Below are positions 29,694 through 41,323 of a DNA stretch of 64,000 nt, one piece after another. The notes beneath the pieces are model-generated. The model saw only the letters and a program-made list of their open reading frames with translations. It was not told the DNA's origin and ran no database searches. The stretch is from NCBI GenBank assembly GCA_033065855.1, contig JAVXUO010002200.1, positions 248,001 through 312,000 on the forward strand. Direction: 5' to 3'. The position numbers and the translations under genes are program-made. Position 1 is the stretch's first letter. The number at the start of each line of letters is the position of its first letter. This stretch comes from Escallonia rubra (Eukaryota; Streptophyta; Magnoliopsida; Escalloniales; Escalloniaceae).

Positions 29694-30459
29694 TAATTTT
29701 TTTTTTTGTGAAAATGATAAAAGTATTGGAGCATATTTTCTAACTGAATACGCAACTTATGAAAATGAAAAAAGAAAACGAATATGGTAAATATACGGGC
29801 CCCAAAACTCTTTGCAGCTTTCAAGAACAAAAACTGAAAAACTACAAACTCTGTCAAACGCTACCTTCGTTTATCATTCTTATTTTCTGTCTTCATTTTC
29901 ATCATTTTCGTATCGTGTTAAGAAATATAGTTGTGTACTCTTATCACTTTGATAACCTTTATTAGCTATTTTTCTTTGTTAGTGAGAGAGAGGGGATCGG
30001 AAAAAAGGTGAAAACACCTAGATTTTGGTATTGTTTGAGTTAGATTTTTCTAGAATAATAATAAAAAATGCTAAACGTACACAATAAAAGGAATATTTTT
30101 GGCCATCATTGCAAAAACTGAAAATAAAAATAGTAAACGAACAGAGCCTTATTGAGGGCCTTATAATCGATTTTGACTTTATCTATTGTTATAGTTTCTC
30201 TTTTTTCGTCTGTTAATGCTAATAACATGAGACAATATGATTCACATTTTGCAGTAAAGTTGGCACCTTTGGCCGCTTTATCATGCCATTGGACTCTCGT
30301 GAAACTTAGCTACTTGAAATCTTTGAAGTACTTTTACATCGAATTGGATGCACCCAACGCATTTGCCAGAATGCTCGAACCAAACTTATTAGTCATGTTT
30401 TTTTATTTTTTGTTTCTCAGAACACATTCTTACAACTTCCAAAGGAATGAGATAATTAA
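29694..30459. other. Intergenic remnant with a possible small MITE (29866-30142)
   Basis: AT-rich, no gene. TTCGTTTATCATTCTTATTTT at 29866 is roughly inverted at 30142 (CTGAAAATAAAAATAGTAAACG AA), suggesting a 277-bp MITE related to the larger element that follows. At 30320-30390 a stretch resembles the complement of 43490-43545 (TTGGATGCA(C)CCAACG...CCAGAATGC). Confidence 0.3.
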
Positions 30460-31383
30460 GGGCCCGTACGTTTACAGTTTTTATTTTGTGTATTTGAATT
30501 GTGTTTTCGTTTTCAATATTTTCGTACTCAATCACAAAATATGATTGTGTACTTTTATTATTTTCATCACTTTTTTATACCTCTTTTTTCAGGTTGTTTT
30601 CGTATGTTTACATTTTTATTTTCGCTTTCACTACTGTTACGGCCATTTTTTCCGCTTTTACCCTTACACCAAAATGGACATCTTGCCCCACCCATCCATC
30701 TTCTCCACCATTCCAACACCTGCCATCTCTCCCTAATTCGGCTGACCTAATTCGGCTTTACTTCTTCATCCCCATGTTAAAGAAGAGAATAAGATGAAAG
30801 TGCTTGTCGTGGATTCCAGCGAGATCTCGGCCATCTGTCACTGCTTCGGCAATCTCGCCATGGATTTCGGTGAGATTGTTTCGGCAATCTCGATCAGAGC
30901 AGAACCTCGTGGATTCCGGTGAGATTGGCCAGCGATTTCACCAACCCCATCAGAGCAGAACCTCTTAGCTTCCGGCGCAGATCTCCTTCGGCCATCTGTC
31001 ACTGCTTCGGCAATCTCGCCATGGATTCCGGCGAGATCTCCTTCGTCTGGATTCTGGCGAGATCTCCTTTCAGATGGGAGTTGATCGTGTTGTCTGTGGG
31101 TGAAGAAAGAGTATAGGAAGAGAGAGAGAGAGAAGGGGGGGAGAGAGAGAGAGAGAGCTAGGATGCAGCTTAGTGGGAGGGGCATGGCAAAATTGTGGAG
31201 ACAGGATCTGACAAGGAAATACAAATCGTGAAAAAGGTGAAAACGGGTGTTTTCACCTTTTTTGCTACTGTTTCAATATTTTACTCAAAACGAATACGGA
31301 AAAAGATAAAAGTACGTAAAAAAATGCATCTTTTTCATCATCATTACAAAAATGAAAATAGAATTTTGTAAACGTATAGGCCC
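30460..31383. mobile_element. TIR element of about 924 bp (PIF/Harbinger- or hAT-like, non-autonomous)
   Basis: The left end GGGCCCGTACGTTTACAG is mirrored by the right end TTTTGTAAACGTATAGGCCC. Flanks are TTAA on the left and TTAG on the right, so the target duplication is probably TTA. Subterminal TTTTCATCAC / TTTTCATCATCATTAC words are also partly mirrored. The centre (30790-31090) holds a GC-richer segment with a repeated block (about 30826-30870 and 30988-31035) around GCCATCTGTCACTGCTTCGG, CAATCTCGCCATGGATTCC and GGCGAGATCTCC, which may be captured DNA. There is no transposase. Confidence 0.6.
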
Positions 31384-31755
31384 TTAGTTTTGCAAACTCT
31401 TGCCAAAATTTCAAAAACTAAAACTCTACCAAACAGCCAAAAAAGTTAGGGTTTTCAAAAATTTGTAAATTAAAATAGAAAAACTGAAAACCAAATAGAT
31501 TTCAAATAGACACCCAAAGTGAAACAAACCTGTTTTATAAATAGATTCATTCATCTGAGAAGCTGGCAGGATATAGAGTTGGACATTGTGAAACACGTCT
31601 ATAGTTACTAGGAGGAGGAAAATGAAAATGTTAAGTTCCTCAGCAACAACAAGGTTATTTCATGCAATTGCTTATCGTAGACTCCACCTTTCACTTTTTT
31701 GTTCTGTTTTGTTAACGGTATAACAAGTACTTCATGCTTCCACTTGAGCTTTGTG

Positions 31756-32947
31756 TAGAGGTGTCAAAAGGGACGGCCCTAAAATGGGCTGGGCTAGCCC
31801 GACCCTAAAGGATGAACAGTGCGGCCCTGGTCCATAGGGACAAGGGCCAAGGCCAAGTTGAAGAATTTGAGAAAAAAGCCCGGGCTGACCCGACCCTAAA
31901 AAAGCCCGGGTCTGGCCCTATTAATCATGGTAACATTGTTGGGCCCATTCTCTAATAGCTTAAGCTTTTAGAGCAGATGGTAACTTAACATGGTATAAGA
32001 GCTCTGGTTTAGTAAGGTCTTGGGTTTGATTCTTCCCGCTTGTATATCTGGTCCCTCTTTATTATAGTGCTATTTGCACTCAGTTTATTTCTGACTTGGT
32101 CTATCTCTCCACGTGCAATCGGGGGCTTGCACGTGAGGAGGAGTATTAATCATGATAACATTTTTGGGCCAATTCTCTAATAGCTTAAGCTTTTAGAGCA
32201 TATGGTAACTTAACAGGCTCGGCCCGAAACAAGTCCGGTTTTGGCCCGGCACTGGCCTGACCTTGATTTTCATTTTTTTTTGTTATTTTTGTTTTTTAGG
32301 TAAATAAACTTAATATTTCTATTGAGGAGTAGTTTTAAGAAAACAATAGTAATAAAAATAAGTCCTAATCAATTGGTATATCTATTAGGTTGAATTTATA
32401 ATGATTGGATGTATTTTTTAAATATCTATTACGTAAGCTTAGGAATATAACCCTCATTTCCGTACAAAGCTAACTAAATTTAAATATTAAGGACTATCCA
32501 TATTTAAATCACTTGTTAGATCATTTTTTCTGCTAAGTCTTATGAGTTGTTTGTATTTCAATTGTAACATCATTTTTTCCTTCTAAATATAATATGAAAT
32601 TTTTATTGTTTGGGTATCTAAATTTATATGCATATTAGAGAGTGATTTTAAGGATACAAGACCCAAAATTAAGTTCTAATATGTCAGTATACTGATTAAG
32701 TTGAGTTTTAAAATGATTAGTAATATTAGTTTTTAGGTTACATTTGGCTTACGAATATAATCCTCGTTATTCCTGTAAAATTAATTAAAAAATAAAGCCT
32801 CTATTCCTATTTAAATCATTAGTTAGATCCTTTTTTTTGTTCTAAATCGCATAAGTTATGGTCTGTTTGAAATCAATTTTTTTAGGATTTGAATTTGAAA
32901 TTTAATTCACTTTCTTTTGTAATAAGCTCATTTACAAGCTTAGTTCA

Positions 32948-32980
<33 letters not shown>

Positions 32981-33214
32981 AGAGCCGAAAGTCCAGATAA
33001 AATGAGGGAGGGCCTATGAACAAATTTATCTTAATTTTTTTTTTCATAAACATGAATAAAAAGAAAAAAAATAATTTTTTATTCAGGCTCGGGCCTAGCA
33101 CAAGCCCGGACCTAAAGTTGGGGCCTACGGCGTGGGCTTGGACTGGGCCAGGATTCCCTCCCCCCTCCAAGCAGGCCAGAGGAGGGCCCGCTGGGCCCGC
33201 CATTGACACCTCTA
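31756..33214. mobile_element. Non-autonomous hAT element, 1459 bp
   Basis: The left end TAGAGGTGTCAAAAGGGACGG is mirrored by the right end CCCGCCATTGACACCTCTA. The flanks GCTTTGTG (31748-31755) and GCTTCGTG (33215-33222) match 7 of 8, the hAT target duplication length. Subterminal GGGCTGGGC/AGCCCGGGC/CGGCCC words are abundant on both sides, as usual for this plant hAT group. There is no transposase; the interior is AT-rich and contains a nested TRIM (31919-32215) and a (TA)n run near 32953-32980. Confidence 0.82.
31919..32215 (+). mobile_element. TRIM retrotransposon (297 bp, 72-bp LTRs) nested in the hAT
   Basis: Two direct repeats of 72 bp (31919-31990 and 32144-32215) start TATTAATCATG and end GGTAACTTAACA. 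The first is followed at once by TGGTATAAGAGC, one base off the classic plant initiator-tRNA-Met primer site TGGTATCAGAGC. The second is preceded by a purine stretch CACGTGAGGAGGAG as polypurine tract. The flanks GGCCC and GGCTC match 4 of 5. It is too small to code. Confidence 0.82.
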
Positions 33215-33222
33215 GCTTCGTG

Positions 33223-33741
33223 AAGTAATTATTCTCCAAAATGGGGAAGCAATCTAAAACCGGAGGGAGAATTGAATCAGGAACTCAATGTGTCGGGGCA
33301 ATGTTTGGATATACTACTCATTCCATTAGGACCGATTCCGTGCACGTCAATGTTTGACTTCGTGCATTACTTTTATAGTAATTTAATTTGTCAAACGGTA
33401 CTTATTGATCTATTGTTACTATTTGATCCATGGTTAATATGGAACTAAATTTTTCCTAGGAATTTGTCAAAAAAAATTAGGGAAAAAATCAATAGAGATG
33501 AGGTCGTGTTTGTGTTTAAGTTAAATATATTCGGCACTCTTGTAGTTCCCGTTTATCACAAATGACTGCACTTATTATTAGAGTTTCAATAAGCTATATC
33601 TTCATATTTCTTGGTTCACAAACGTCACCGTCGATCCACCTCTCCTAACTCTGCTACTACTACCTTGACCCTATGTCAAAACCACCTTATCACGCATCCA
33701 CCCCTGGGCAACTCCCAATCATGTTGTAGCGAAAAAATCTC
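33223..33741. other. Intergenic segment
   Basis: No gene or repeat recognised. A short plus-strand reading frame around 33611-33740 reads into the neighbouring LTR and has no domain. Confidence 0.4.
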
Positions 33742-34389
33742 TGATTCCAAGGAAAGTGGGTTCGCAGTCGATGTGGATGTGCCACAAGGAATGCAGTCCA
33801 AGTCAGATGCCAAGTTTGTTTATGTGGGACACAGTAAGGATGGAGCAAGGGCAGAGATCAAGGGCCTTATAGACAAAGCTTGAGGGTGGCAGTGCTGCAA
33901 AGGGCGATGGCGCTGGGTGAATACACGACAACAGTCACAGTTTCATGCTTAGGTCCAGAGTCAGGGTCTTGTATGTTTCTCTCCCTAGAATTCTAGAGTG
34001 AGAAAGTAAAAATGTTCAAGTTCTCTGAATGAATTCTCAAGACCCCTATTTATAGTGGTTGAGATGAAAATGTCATCAAGCGACACGTGGCGCCCCTCGG
34101 GAGTGACATGTTACCGAGGGGTTCACAGGTACCAGTGCGCCATGGAATGTTGAATCGCATATTCACCCGGCCTGCTCCTCATAGCGTCGATATGTCTGTC
34201 TGGAAAGACTGGCTCCCATAGCGCCAATATGGCCAGAGAACCCCCTCGATCTAGCCACCAATCCAAGCCCTTGTAGAGTCCCACAGGCCTGGCAGCGGTG
34301 GGGAAGACCCGATGCCCAACTGCCAGGCAAACTAGGCGCGATGCACTCCGAAGACCTGCTCCCATCTCGGAGTGACCCGGGGGTTATAG

Positions 34390-34970
34390 TCCCTAGGGGT
34401 ACTGATGAAGCCCCTAGTGCAGGAACACGTAGTCAAAGCAGACACCCTGGCGGAGATAGTGTCCCGGAGGAGCCGCCTATCCCGCAGGCCGAGGTAGCAT
34501 CCCGAAGGAGCAATCTACCTCGCGAGTCGAGGTAGCATCCTGGAGGAGCCGTCTACCTGGAAGAAGGGAAGTCTACATGCCGGAGACTTTAGAGCTCCCT
34601 GGCGGAGATAGTATCCCGGATGAGTCGCCTATCCTCGCGGGTGAGTCTTTGTGCCGGAGCACTCGGAGTGCGTCAAGGTAGCATCTTGGAATAGACGTCT
34701 ACTCGACGGGTCGAGGTAGCATTCCGGAAAAGCCGTCTACCTAGCGGAAGGGGAGTTGAAGCTCCCTGGCGGAGATAGTGTCCCGGAGTCCTTGTGCCAG
34801 AGCACTCAGAGCCCATCAAGGTAGCATTTCGGATGAGCCATCTACCCGAAGGGCCAAGGTAGCATCCCGGAGGAGCCATCTACCTAGCGGAAGGGGAGTC
34901 TTCATGCTGGAGTACTTAGAGCTCCCTGGCGGAGATAGTGTTCTGGAGGAATCGCCTATCCCCGCGGGTT
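34390..34970. repeat. U3 minisatellite with CCTGGCGGAGATAGT / GGTAGCATCCCGGAGGAGCC units
   Basis: About ten interspersed units of 45-60 bp: TCCCTGGCGGAGATAGTGTC occurs at about 34448, 34591, 34762 and 34923, and AGGTAGCAT(C/T)CCGGA(G/A)(G/A)AGCC at about 34490, 34525, 34675, 34707, 34817 and 34857. Confidence 0.8.
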
Positions 34971-35219
34971 GTTGCACACTCCGGAGAGTGGGTCAAAGCA
35001 TGTTCCACGACCAAGGCAAGGTGCGTATGGTGTGGTGAAAGGATAAAAAACACGAGGTGCGTGGTAGTGTGACAAAAAGCCAGGGGCCGCGACTGTATCA
35101 GTGGCACTGCGCATGGGCGCGGCGGGGTGTAGATGGTGCTGGGGGAGCGGTAATGTGACAGAGAGCTTGGGGGTGCGGCTGTATCAGCGGTGTAGCGCAT
35201 GGGCGCAGTGGAGTGAGTG

Positions 35220-35640
35220 AGTGCAGCGATGGGGGTGGGCGACGGGGGTCGCAGAGACGGCGCCCGAGCGCTGGCGACGAGCATCACGGAGACGGTGCCC
35301 GGGCGACGCGTGTCACGGAGACGGCGCCCGGGCGACGCGTGTCACAGAGACGGTGCCCGAGAGACGGTAATGTAATAAAGAGCCAGGGGCACGGCTGTAT
35401 CAGTGGCGTGGCGCATGGACGCGGCAGAGTGAGTGAGTGCGGCGCACGGGCGCCGGCAACGGGGGTCGCAGGAGACAAGGTTCGCAGAGACGGTGCTTGG
35501 GCAACGAGCATCACGGAGACGGTGCCCCGGGCAACGGGCGTCACGGAGACGGTGCACTAGTGCGGGCGACAAGCGTCGCAGACACGGGCGACAAGCGTCG
35601 CGAACGCGGGCAACGGGTGTCACGGATGATACATGGTCCC
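35220..35640. repeat. U3 minisatellite with GACGAGCATCACGGAGACGG units
   Basis: About ten units of 28-35 bp, built on GGGCGACG(A/C)G(C/T)(A/G)TCACGGAGACGGTGCCC, interrupted at about 35350-35440 by a segment that also occurs at 35070-35215 (GAGCCAGGGGC.CG.CTGTATCAGTGGC). Confidence 0.75.
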
Positions 35641-36037
35641 TTGAAGAGAAGTGAAGGTGCTTAGGGCGGAGGCCAAAGGCCAACCCCAACGGAAGGCCGA
35701 GGCCGACCCCTAAGGGGAGGCCGAGGCTGACCCCAAGGGAAAGCCAAGGCCGAGGCCGACCCCAAGGGGAAGGCCTAGGCCAACCTCCTTGAGCAAGTGC
35801 CAAGGTGAGCCGACGAGTGACGTGCACAAGCGACGGTCGAAGCGCGATGAGGCGTCGCGCAAAAATGAATTTCTTAGTAACGAAGTAACGTGAAAAAAGT
35901 TAAAAGTGCACATGACAGAGCATGCACGTATTGACCGGTTGGAAACGTTGAAAATTGACCGTTGCTTGTGTCGACGTGTTGCACGAAATGGGACCCCCCA
36001 GTGGGTCCATAGGTGTAGCCAAGATAAGTTGGGAACA

Positions 36038-37106
36038 CATATTAATAGGCCTAAACTCAGTAATGCACTCTAATTAATAATAAAGCCTGTTAATTATTTA
36101 AGTGACAATGACTACAAAAAATGGATGTCTACGCATGTTGTTTATACGACATTCATATTTTTTAAAACCCACAAAAACAACAACAAAGTAAAAACCAAGC
36201 CACATTTTCTTGATTTGAAGTCTAGAGCTTCGACCTGAAATTGAGAGGATTTTTGCTACACTGAACTTGGATTCTAGGATGAATTGCAGCTAGAGGGCAC
36301 CAAATGGGGGAGCATAGGCGGCGGTGAGGCAGCAACAACAGGCGGCGATTATGGTTTGGGTCGATGCATGCATGTGCGGGAAGGGGGCAGGTAAGGGGCA
36401 TTCGTCAGTGTTGGGTAATGGGTATATATGGGGGCTATGCGTGTGTGTGCTTTCGTGCATTTGTGTGTTTTATGGGTAGTGGAGGGAGGGGGTTCGATGG
36501 TTATGATGATGGGCACTGTTTAGATCTGCATGCGCATGCGCGTGTGTGTAATGACCAGAAGGTCATCGTGCGTGTGTGTTGGACAAGGGGTCCCTGATGT
36601 GTGAGTGCATAGGGGTGTGTGTTTGTGTTTGACAAGCGGTCCCTGGTGTGTTGTGAATGTGTGGGTGTGTGCGTTTGTGTGATGTGTAGGTGGTCATACG
36701 TGTGCATTTGTGTGATGTGTAGGTAGTCGCGTGTGTGCGTGTGTCAGTGTGATGGGAGGTGGTTGTCCGTGTGTGTTTGTGTTTATGTACTTGAGCTTGA
36801 GCTCGAGATAGGCAAAGAAAGATTAGGGTACTTTTCGCTGGTGGCTAGGCGACGTTGACGGTGCTTTGTGTCGACGTCAGTTGTGACTAGGCGATGGCGG
36901 TGGAAGATGAGGAAGACTTACTAATGGTTAATGGCAATTTTAGCAGATCATAATAAATTTGGTGGTGCCCTAACTTTCTTGACAGTTCTTTAAAGGGAGG
37001 GGCTTTGTGTAAAACTAATACAAAACACAGGGAGCAGAGTATAATTTTAATAGTTAGACGTAATCATGTGTGATAAACTGAAACCTCATATAAGTGTTGA
37101 GTGTAA
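36038..37106. other. Intergenic; GT-rich low complexity
   Basis: The block 36360-36790 is rich in GTGTGTG with two diverged GACAAGGGGTCCCTG(A/G)TGTG units (about 36583 and 36630) and GTGATGTGTAGGT(G/A)GTC units. No coding is recognised. Confidence 0.5.
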
Positions 37107-37111
37107 TTAAC

Positions 37112-37568
37112 TGATATGGGTAAAAAATACCCACCAATGAGAAGGTAACACTTGTTACTGCCAGGTGGCACTAAAACTGGTCCTCGATTCTTGGAGAAGT
37201 GGGAATGGCACTTGCCCACCTTTCCACTATCCCATTATCTCAATAATGAGCAATAACTGCCCTGAAGTCCTGGTAACCTCCCACTAATTAGAGTAACTCT
37301 CCATTAAAGGGACGTAACCGACCCTTTAATACAGTCCTATAAAAGGGAAATGAAAAGGGGAAGAAGGTAAGTTCTGATTATCTAATATTTTTAGATATTC
37401 TCTAAAAAATGCTTACTGACTTAAGCATCGGAGGCCCCCCGCCGAAGCCCCCTCCGGGGGTCTCGGCGCGTCACCGTTTGCTCGTGTTGTGCTTTGCAGG
37501 TTCTGCTCGCGTGCTCGTTTGGTCCCAACCGACGCTCGTTCGGTACCGGTCAATTTTTGGCCACAACA
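37112..37568 (+). repeat. 5' LTR
   Basis: Starts TGATATGGGTAAAAAATACC, ends TTTTTGGCCACAACA. A TATAAAAG box is at about 37338-37345. The R/U5 part has CTTAAGCATCGGAGGCCCCC and a GC-rich CCGAAGCCCCCTCCGGGGGT hairpin. Confidence 0.92.
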
Positions 37569-37570
37569 TT

Positions 37571-37589
37571 TTGGAGCCATCCGTGGGAC
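37571..37589 (+). other. Primer-binding site
   Basis: TTGGAGCCATCCGTGGGAC, 2 bp downstream of the 5' LTR. The element at 53291 has the same site with GCG in place of GAG. Confidence 0.75.
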
Positions 37590-37639
37590 CGACAAGCCAA
37601 GCAGATCTTGAAGCAAAGTGTAAACCATCTACAACATCG

Positions 37640-39480
37640 GCGGCGCACGATGGGTAGCTAACATTCGCAGCATCGGCGGCCGTTGGTTGTCAACAAAGTT
37701 GCCGCTGCCCAGCACACACCGTCAAAATCGACGGTGCCAAATTGCGGGCTGCCATCGTTGCACCAACACTCCACCGCAATCAAGAACACCGCCATTGCTA
37801 CAGGAACGGTCACTGGTCGCCCACCACCATGGGTCATTAATCCGACCATTAAGGCGCCACCACAAAACTTGAACCACAAACAATAGCCACGCTGCTAGAG
37901 CCACGACACCAAGGAGATACATGTGATGCGTCCTTCTCCGGTCGCCCCTGTCTCAATTGACTCCTCCGCCCGCAACAGTCCTGGGTAGGTATCTCCTCCG
38001 CTCACATAGCTTACGCGGAGCTACTGTAGCAACAACCAAATACACACAAAAAAAAAACTAGGAAGAAAAAGAGCTGAGACGGGAGAAGAATCGTCGCTGT
38101 CTGCCGCCATCAATTGCTATTGTCGCCAAGCACAGTCTCAGCAATCCGGTACCGCCACCGCTCCGACACACTCCCAACGTCGCAGCTAGCGGCAGCGCCA
38201 CTGCCGCCAAACACAAGCTACGATCGCCGACCACGTCACCAAATCGTCGGTCTAACCCCCGTCGTTGCACCGTCCCAATCCGCGACAACCCGCCAAGGAA
38301 CTTCGGCGGATCAACATGACAGCAACCACAGTCGCCGATCACAATCTCATCAATTCTCCTCCGTCGAAACAGAGCAGCGAGTTGCCGACACCACTCCGGA
38401 CAACCAACTCACCGCCAATTCCATTATGTCCAACGCATCAACCAACCGCACGAACTGCGGCAATCAAGATGGCTCACCGTTGCAACACAAAAAAAGAAAA
38501 GAAAATGAGTTCACCGGCAGAAGAATCATTTGCAGCACCGACGGGCACAATGGCCAGTTAACATCTGTAGCACCAGCGGCTACATAGTGGCTCACACGGC
38601 GGTTAGTGTACAATCTTTGATTGTCAACAGCGCTACTGTCGTCCAGCACATGCCATCAAAATCGCAGCCCCGTCACCAAACTGCGGGCTGCCTTAGTGCC
38701 TTCACTATATCAAACATCCACTACAAAATGGGATTCACAAAAAATAGTTGTGCCGCTGGAGTTGCTACACCAAGGAGCTACCGCAGGCAACTCATCCTTC
38801 TCCTGTTGCCCCTACCTCAATTAATGTCTCCACCCACAACAGTCATCGGTGGGTATCTCCTCCGCTCACACGGCTACTGCAAAGCTGCTGTAGCAACAAA
38901 AAGCGGCTACTGCAAAGCTGCCGTAGCAACAAAAAAAAATGAGAGAGAAAGGGAGAGAGACAACAATAGCCCCGCATCTACACCAATCGTGAACCACTTA
39001 CTGTGACTGCGCCGCTGCTGTATCACCTGAAGGACCATCGGTGGCCATTGTCGCCAGGCACAGTCTCGGCAATCGCGTACCACCACCGCTCCAGCCTACG
39101 CCCCACTGTCACGGCTAGCAGTAGCGTCACTACCGAATGCCTGCTACGATCAATGATCACGTCGCCAATCGCTAAACCAACCCCCGTCGTTGCGCCGCCC
39201 CAATTCGCGACATCGCGCCAAGCAACGTTCCTGGACCACCATGACCGGCTACATACTCTAGGGGCTGCACCGGATTCGCGACGTGGTCGCCGCCACAGTC
39301 ACATGAACTTCATCGACCACTATCTCATCAGCAAAAGCCCGAATGGCGCAATAGGCATCGCCACCACAGCCGAAGTCTGCTGGCCGCGGTCGTTCAATCC
39401 AAGCATCCGCCGGGGTGATCATCAAAATCACGGCCTTCTTCTGCAACCGATGTCCCCAAGAAGCGATCAGATCTGAAATT
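37640..39480. repeat. Internal duplicated blocks of the LARD
   Basis: Two diverged copies about 930 bp apart: CAGCATCGGCGG / CAGCACCGACGG, CC(A/C)AATTGCGGGCTGCC / CCAAACTGCGGGCTGCC (37736, 38680), ATTGTCGCCA(A/G)GCACAGTCTC (38117, 39047) and GCTAC(G/A)ATC(G/A)(C/A)(C/T)GA(C/T)CACGTC. The reading frames are broken and have no domain, so I treat this as non-coding. Confidence 0.6.
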
Positions 39481-41100
39481 CATTGTTGGTAACGGACGCT
39501 GACTCTTCGGCAAATGGTGGCCCTAATGATGGTGTGGCGACACCACCGGCCGGTCCCTTTTGTGAAAGAAAAACTGGTCAGGTGCACTCTTTCCTTCTTA
39601 AGCAATTATGTTTTAACCCCATAATTTTGCATATTTCTGGCTCTTGCCCACAATCAAGACTTATTTAAATCTTATAACGTGATTTATCTATGCATATGGG
39701 CCTGCACATGAATGGCTATATTTGTCACTAAAACTTGTCTACACAAACTTGTTTGTACATGACATAATACAAAACGGCTATGATTTTAAGTGTCGACGCA
39801 CTTAATATATGCCTGCATATTGCTTAAACATTTTAGCCTAGACCTATTTATTTTTTGGTCTAGCATCGCCCAATTGCTTCAATTGGCGAAGTACCTTCAG
39901 GCCATCTGAGTGCTCATAATTTTCTATTATGCCTCACTTATGTCAAGCAATACGATACATCTTACTTGTCTAACCGACAGAGTAATAATGTTGTCACAGC
40001 GTATGATTATTATCAGTTTAGTGCTAAAATGTAGTTGCCTTTACCAGTGCATGTGCTCTCTTGCTATATTTTCGCGTAACCAAAAAAAAAAAAAAGTATG
40101 TATTGCAAACCATTTCATAAGTGAAATACAAGTTCACAGCCTTTTGTGGCTTTAGTTACACATAAAGCTTCAGCTGTAGCATCATGTTGGCTTGACGTAA
40201 CAAGCAGACTTTCGCAGTAGAGAGACACATGTTACCAATAATCTGGTAGTTCTAAGAGAATTGCATGCATACGCTGTTAACATCGCTAGTACATTTGGTA
40301 GCCCGAATAGCTCGTGCCTTTGCAACCGGCAAATCAATGGCCTTACTTGCCAGACTTGCCAAAAGTTTATTGCACATCCCCGGTCAGCATATCGACAGCA
40401 TATGAAAGCATTTTTATTGCTCATCCGGTGACGTTTTTACCTTACACTAGCTCAACAGATCATGGTCTCATAGCTTTATTTTCTCGTTCAGCCATGCAAA
40501 CAAGCTATGATCCTCTAGTTTTACCTGTTCGTCTATCTAAGTCGACACGCTATGTGCTTAAAGTTTTCTAAATATGCCCTACATACAATGACTAAGAAGT
40601 CATCATTACATCTATTCTTCCTCTATTCCTCCTTAGTCAAGGGGGGCTACATATATATATAAATAAGATGATGACCACTTCCGCATGGAACCTGTACTCC
40701 CCCTCACATAAATACTCTCGCCATTGGCATCACAGCAAGGACCACGTCCGTTGACCGTTGTAATGGCCACATCACTTTTTTCTAAACGACAAGGAACATG
40801 GTCATTTCAAAGAGATATTACGAGGCTCACTCGTTAGTGCCTTAGCCACAGCCACTGTCATGATCGACACATCGAGAAGTTTAGCATCACAGTGTCAGTC
40901 ATCATCCGACAACCCTTCATAGAGAACATTTACGTTGGTCTATCCAAGAGTCTGTGCTCATCTCTACAAAGTCACTTAAACCTTGACCCAGTTAAGCACT
41001 CGTACTCCTTTCTCGAGGTATCACATAAGCTTCGCAGAGCAGAGATCCTTCGAATTCCTAGCTCAATGATCGCCAGACCAAGTTGAAGAATTACGGTGAA
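39481..41100. other. AT-rich internal region of the LARD, no gene
   Basis: No long or recognisable frame. A poly-A run is at 40081-40095. The segment 40300-40600 contains GCTCATCCGGTGACGTTTTT but nothing diagnostic. Confidence 0.5.
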
Positions 41101-41323
41101 CTCTTACCTCGTCAGGCCGAGCAGACGAGCTTCTTTAAAGTAAGCATCTACTCGCCTAGCCGAGTAGATGGACTCTTTTTGAGGTCTAGCCTTTGCTCGC
41201 AAGCCGAGCAGACGGCGCGTTAGACTCATCAATGCCTCTACTCACCCAGTAGAGTAGACGAGCTCTTTTTGAAGTTTAGCCTCTGCTCGCAAGTCGAGCA
41301 GACGGCGCGTTAGACCCATCAAT

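Larger units (their letters stand above)
33742..36037 (-). mobile_element. Diverged solo LTR related to 27030-29688
   Basis: It begins TGATTCCAAGGAAAGTGGGT and ends AAGTTGGGAACA, parallel to the TGATGCCAAGG...GGTTGGAAACA ends of the first solo LTR. Shared blocks include GAATTCTAGAGTGAGAAAGT, the CTATTTATAG box (minus TATAAATAG, about 34048-34057), GGAGTGACA(T/C)GT, CAACTGCCAGGC(A/G)AACTAGG and TGTCGACGTGTT. The flanking 5-mers do not match, so the duplication has decayed or the ends are slightly off. U3 minisatellites are different in sequence from those of the first copy. No coding is seen. Confidence 0.7.

Noticed and set aside
31991..32002. tRNA-like TGGTATAAGAGC
   Set aside because: It is a primer-binding site of the TRIM; no cloverleaf can be built around it.
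35213..35827. Arg/Gly-rich reading frames on both strands
   Set aside because: Same reason: U3 minisatellite of the related LTR.
33742..36037. Reading this block as a plus-strand full element with 27030-29688 as its other LTR
   Set aside because: The two blocks differ too much in sequence and length, each has its own end pair, and the first has a perfect private TSD.
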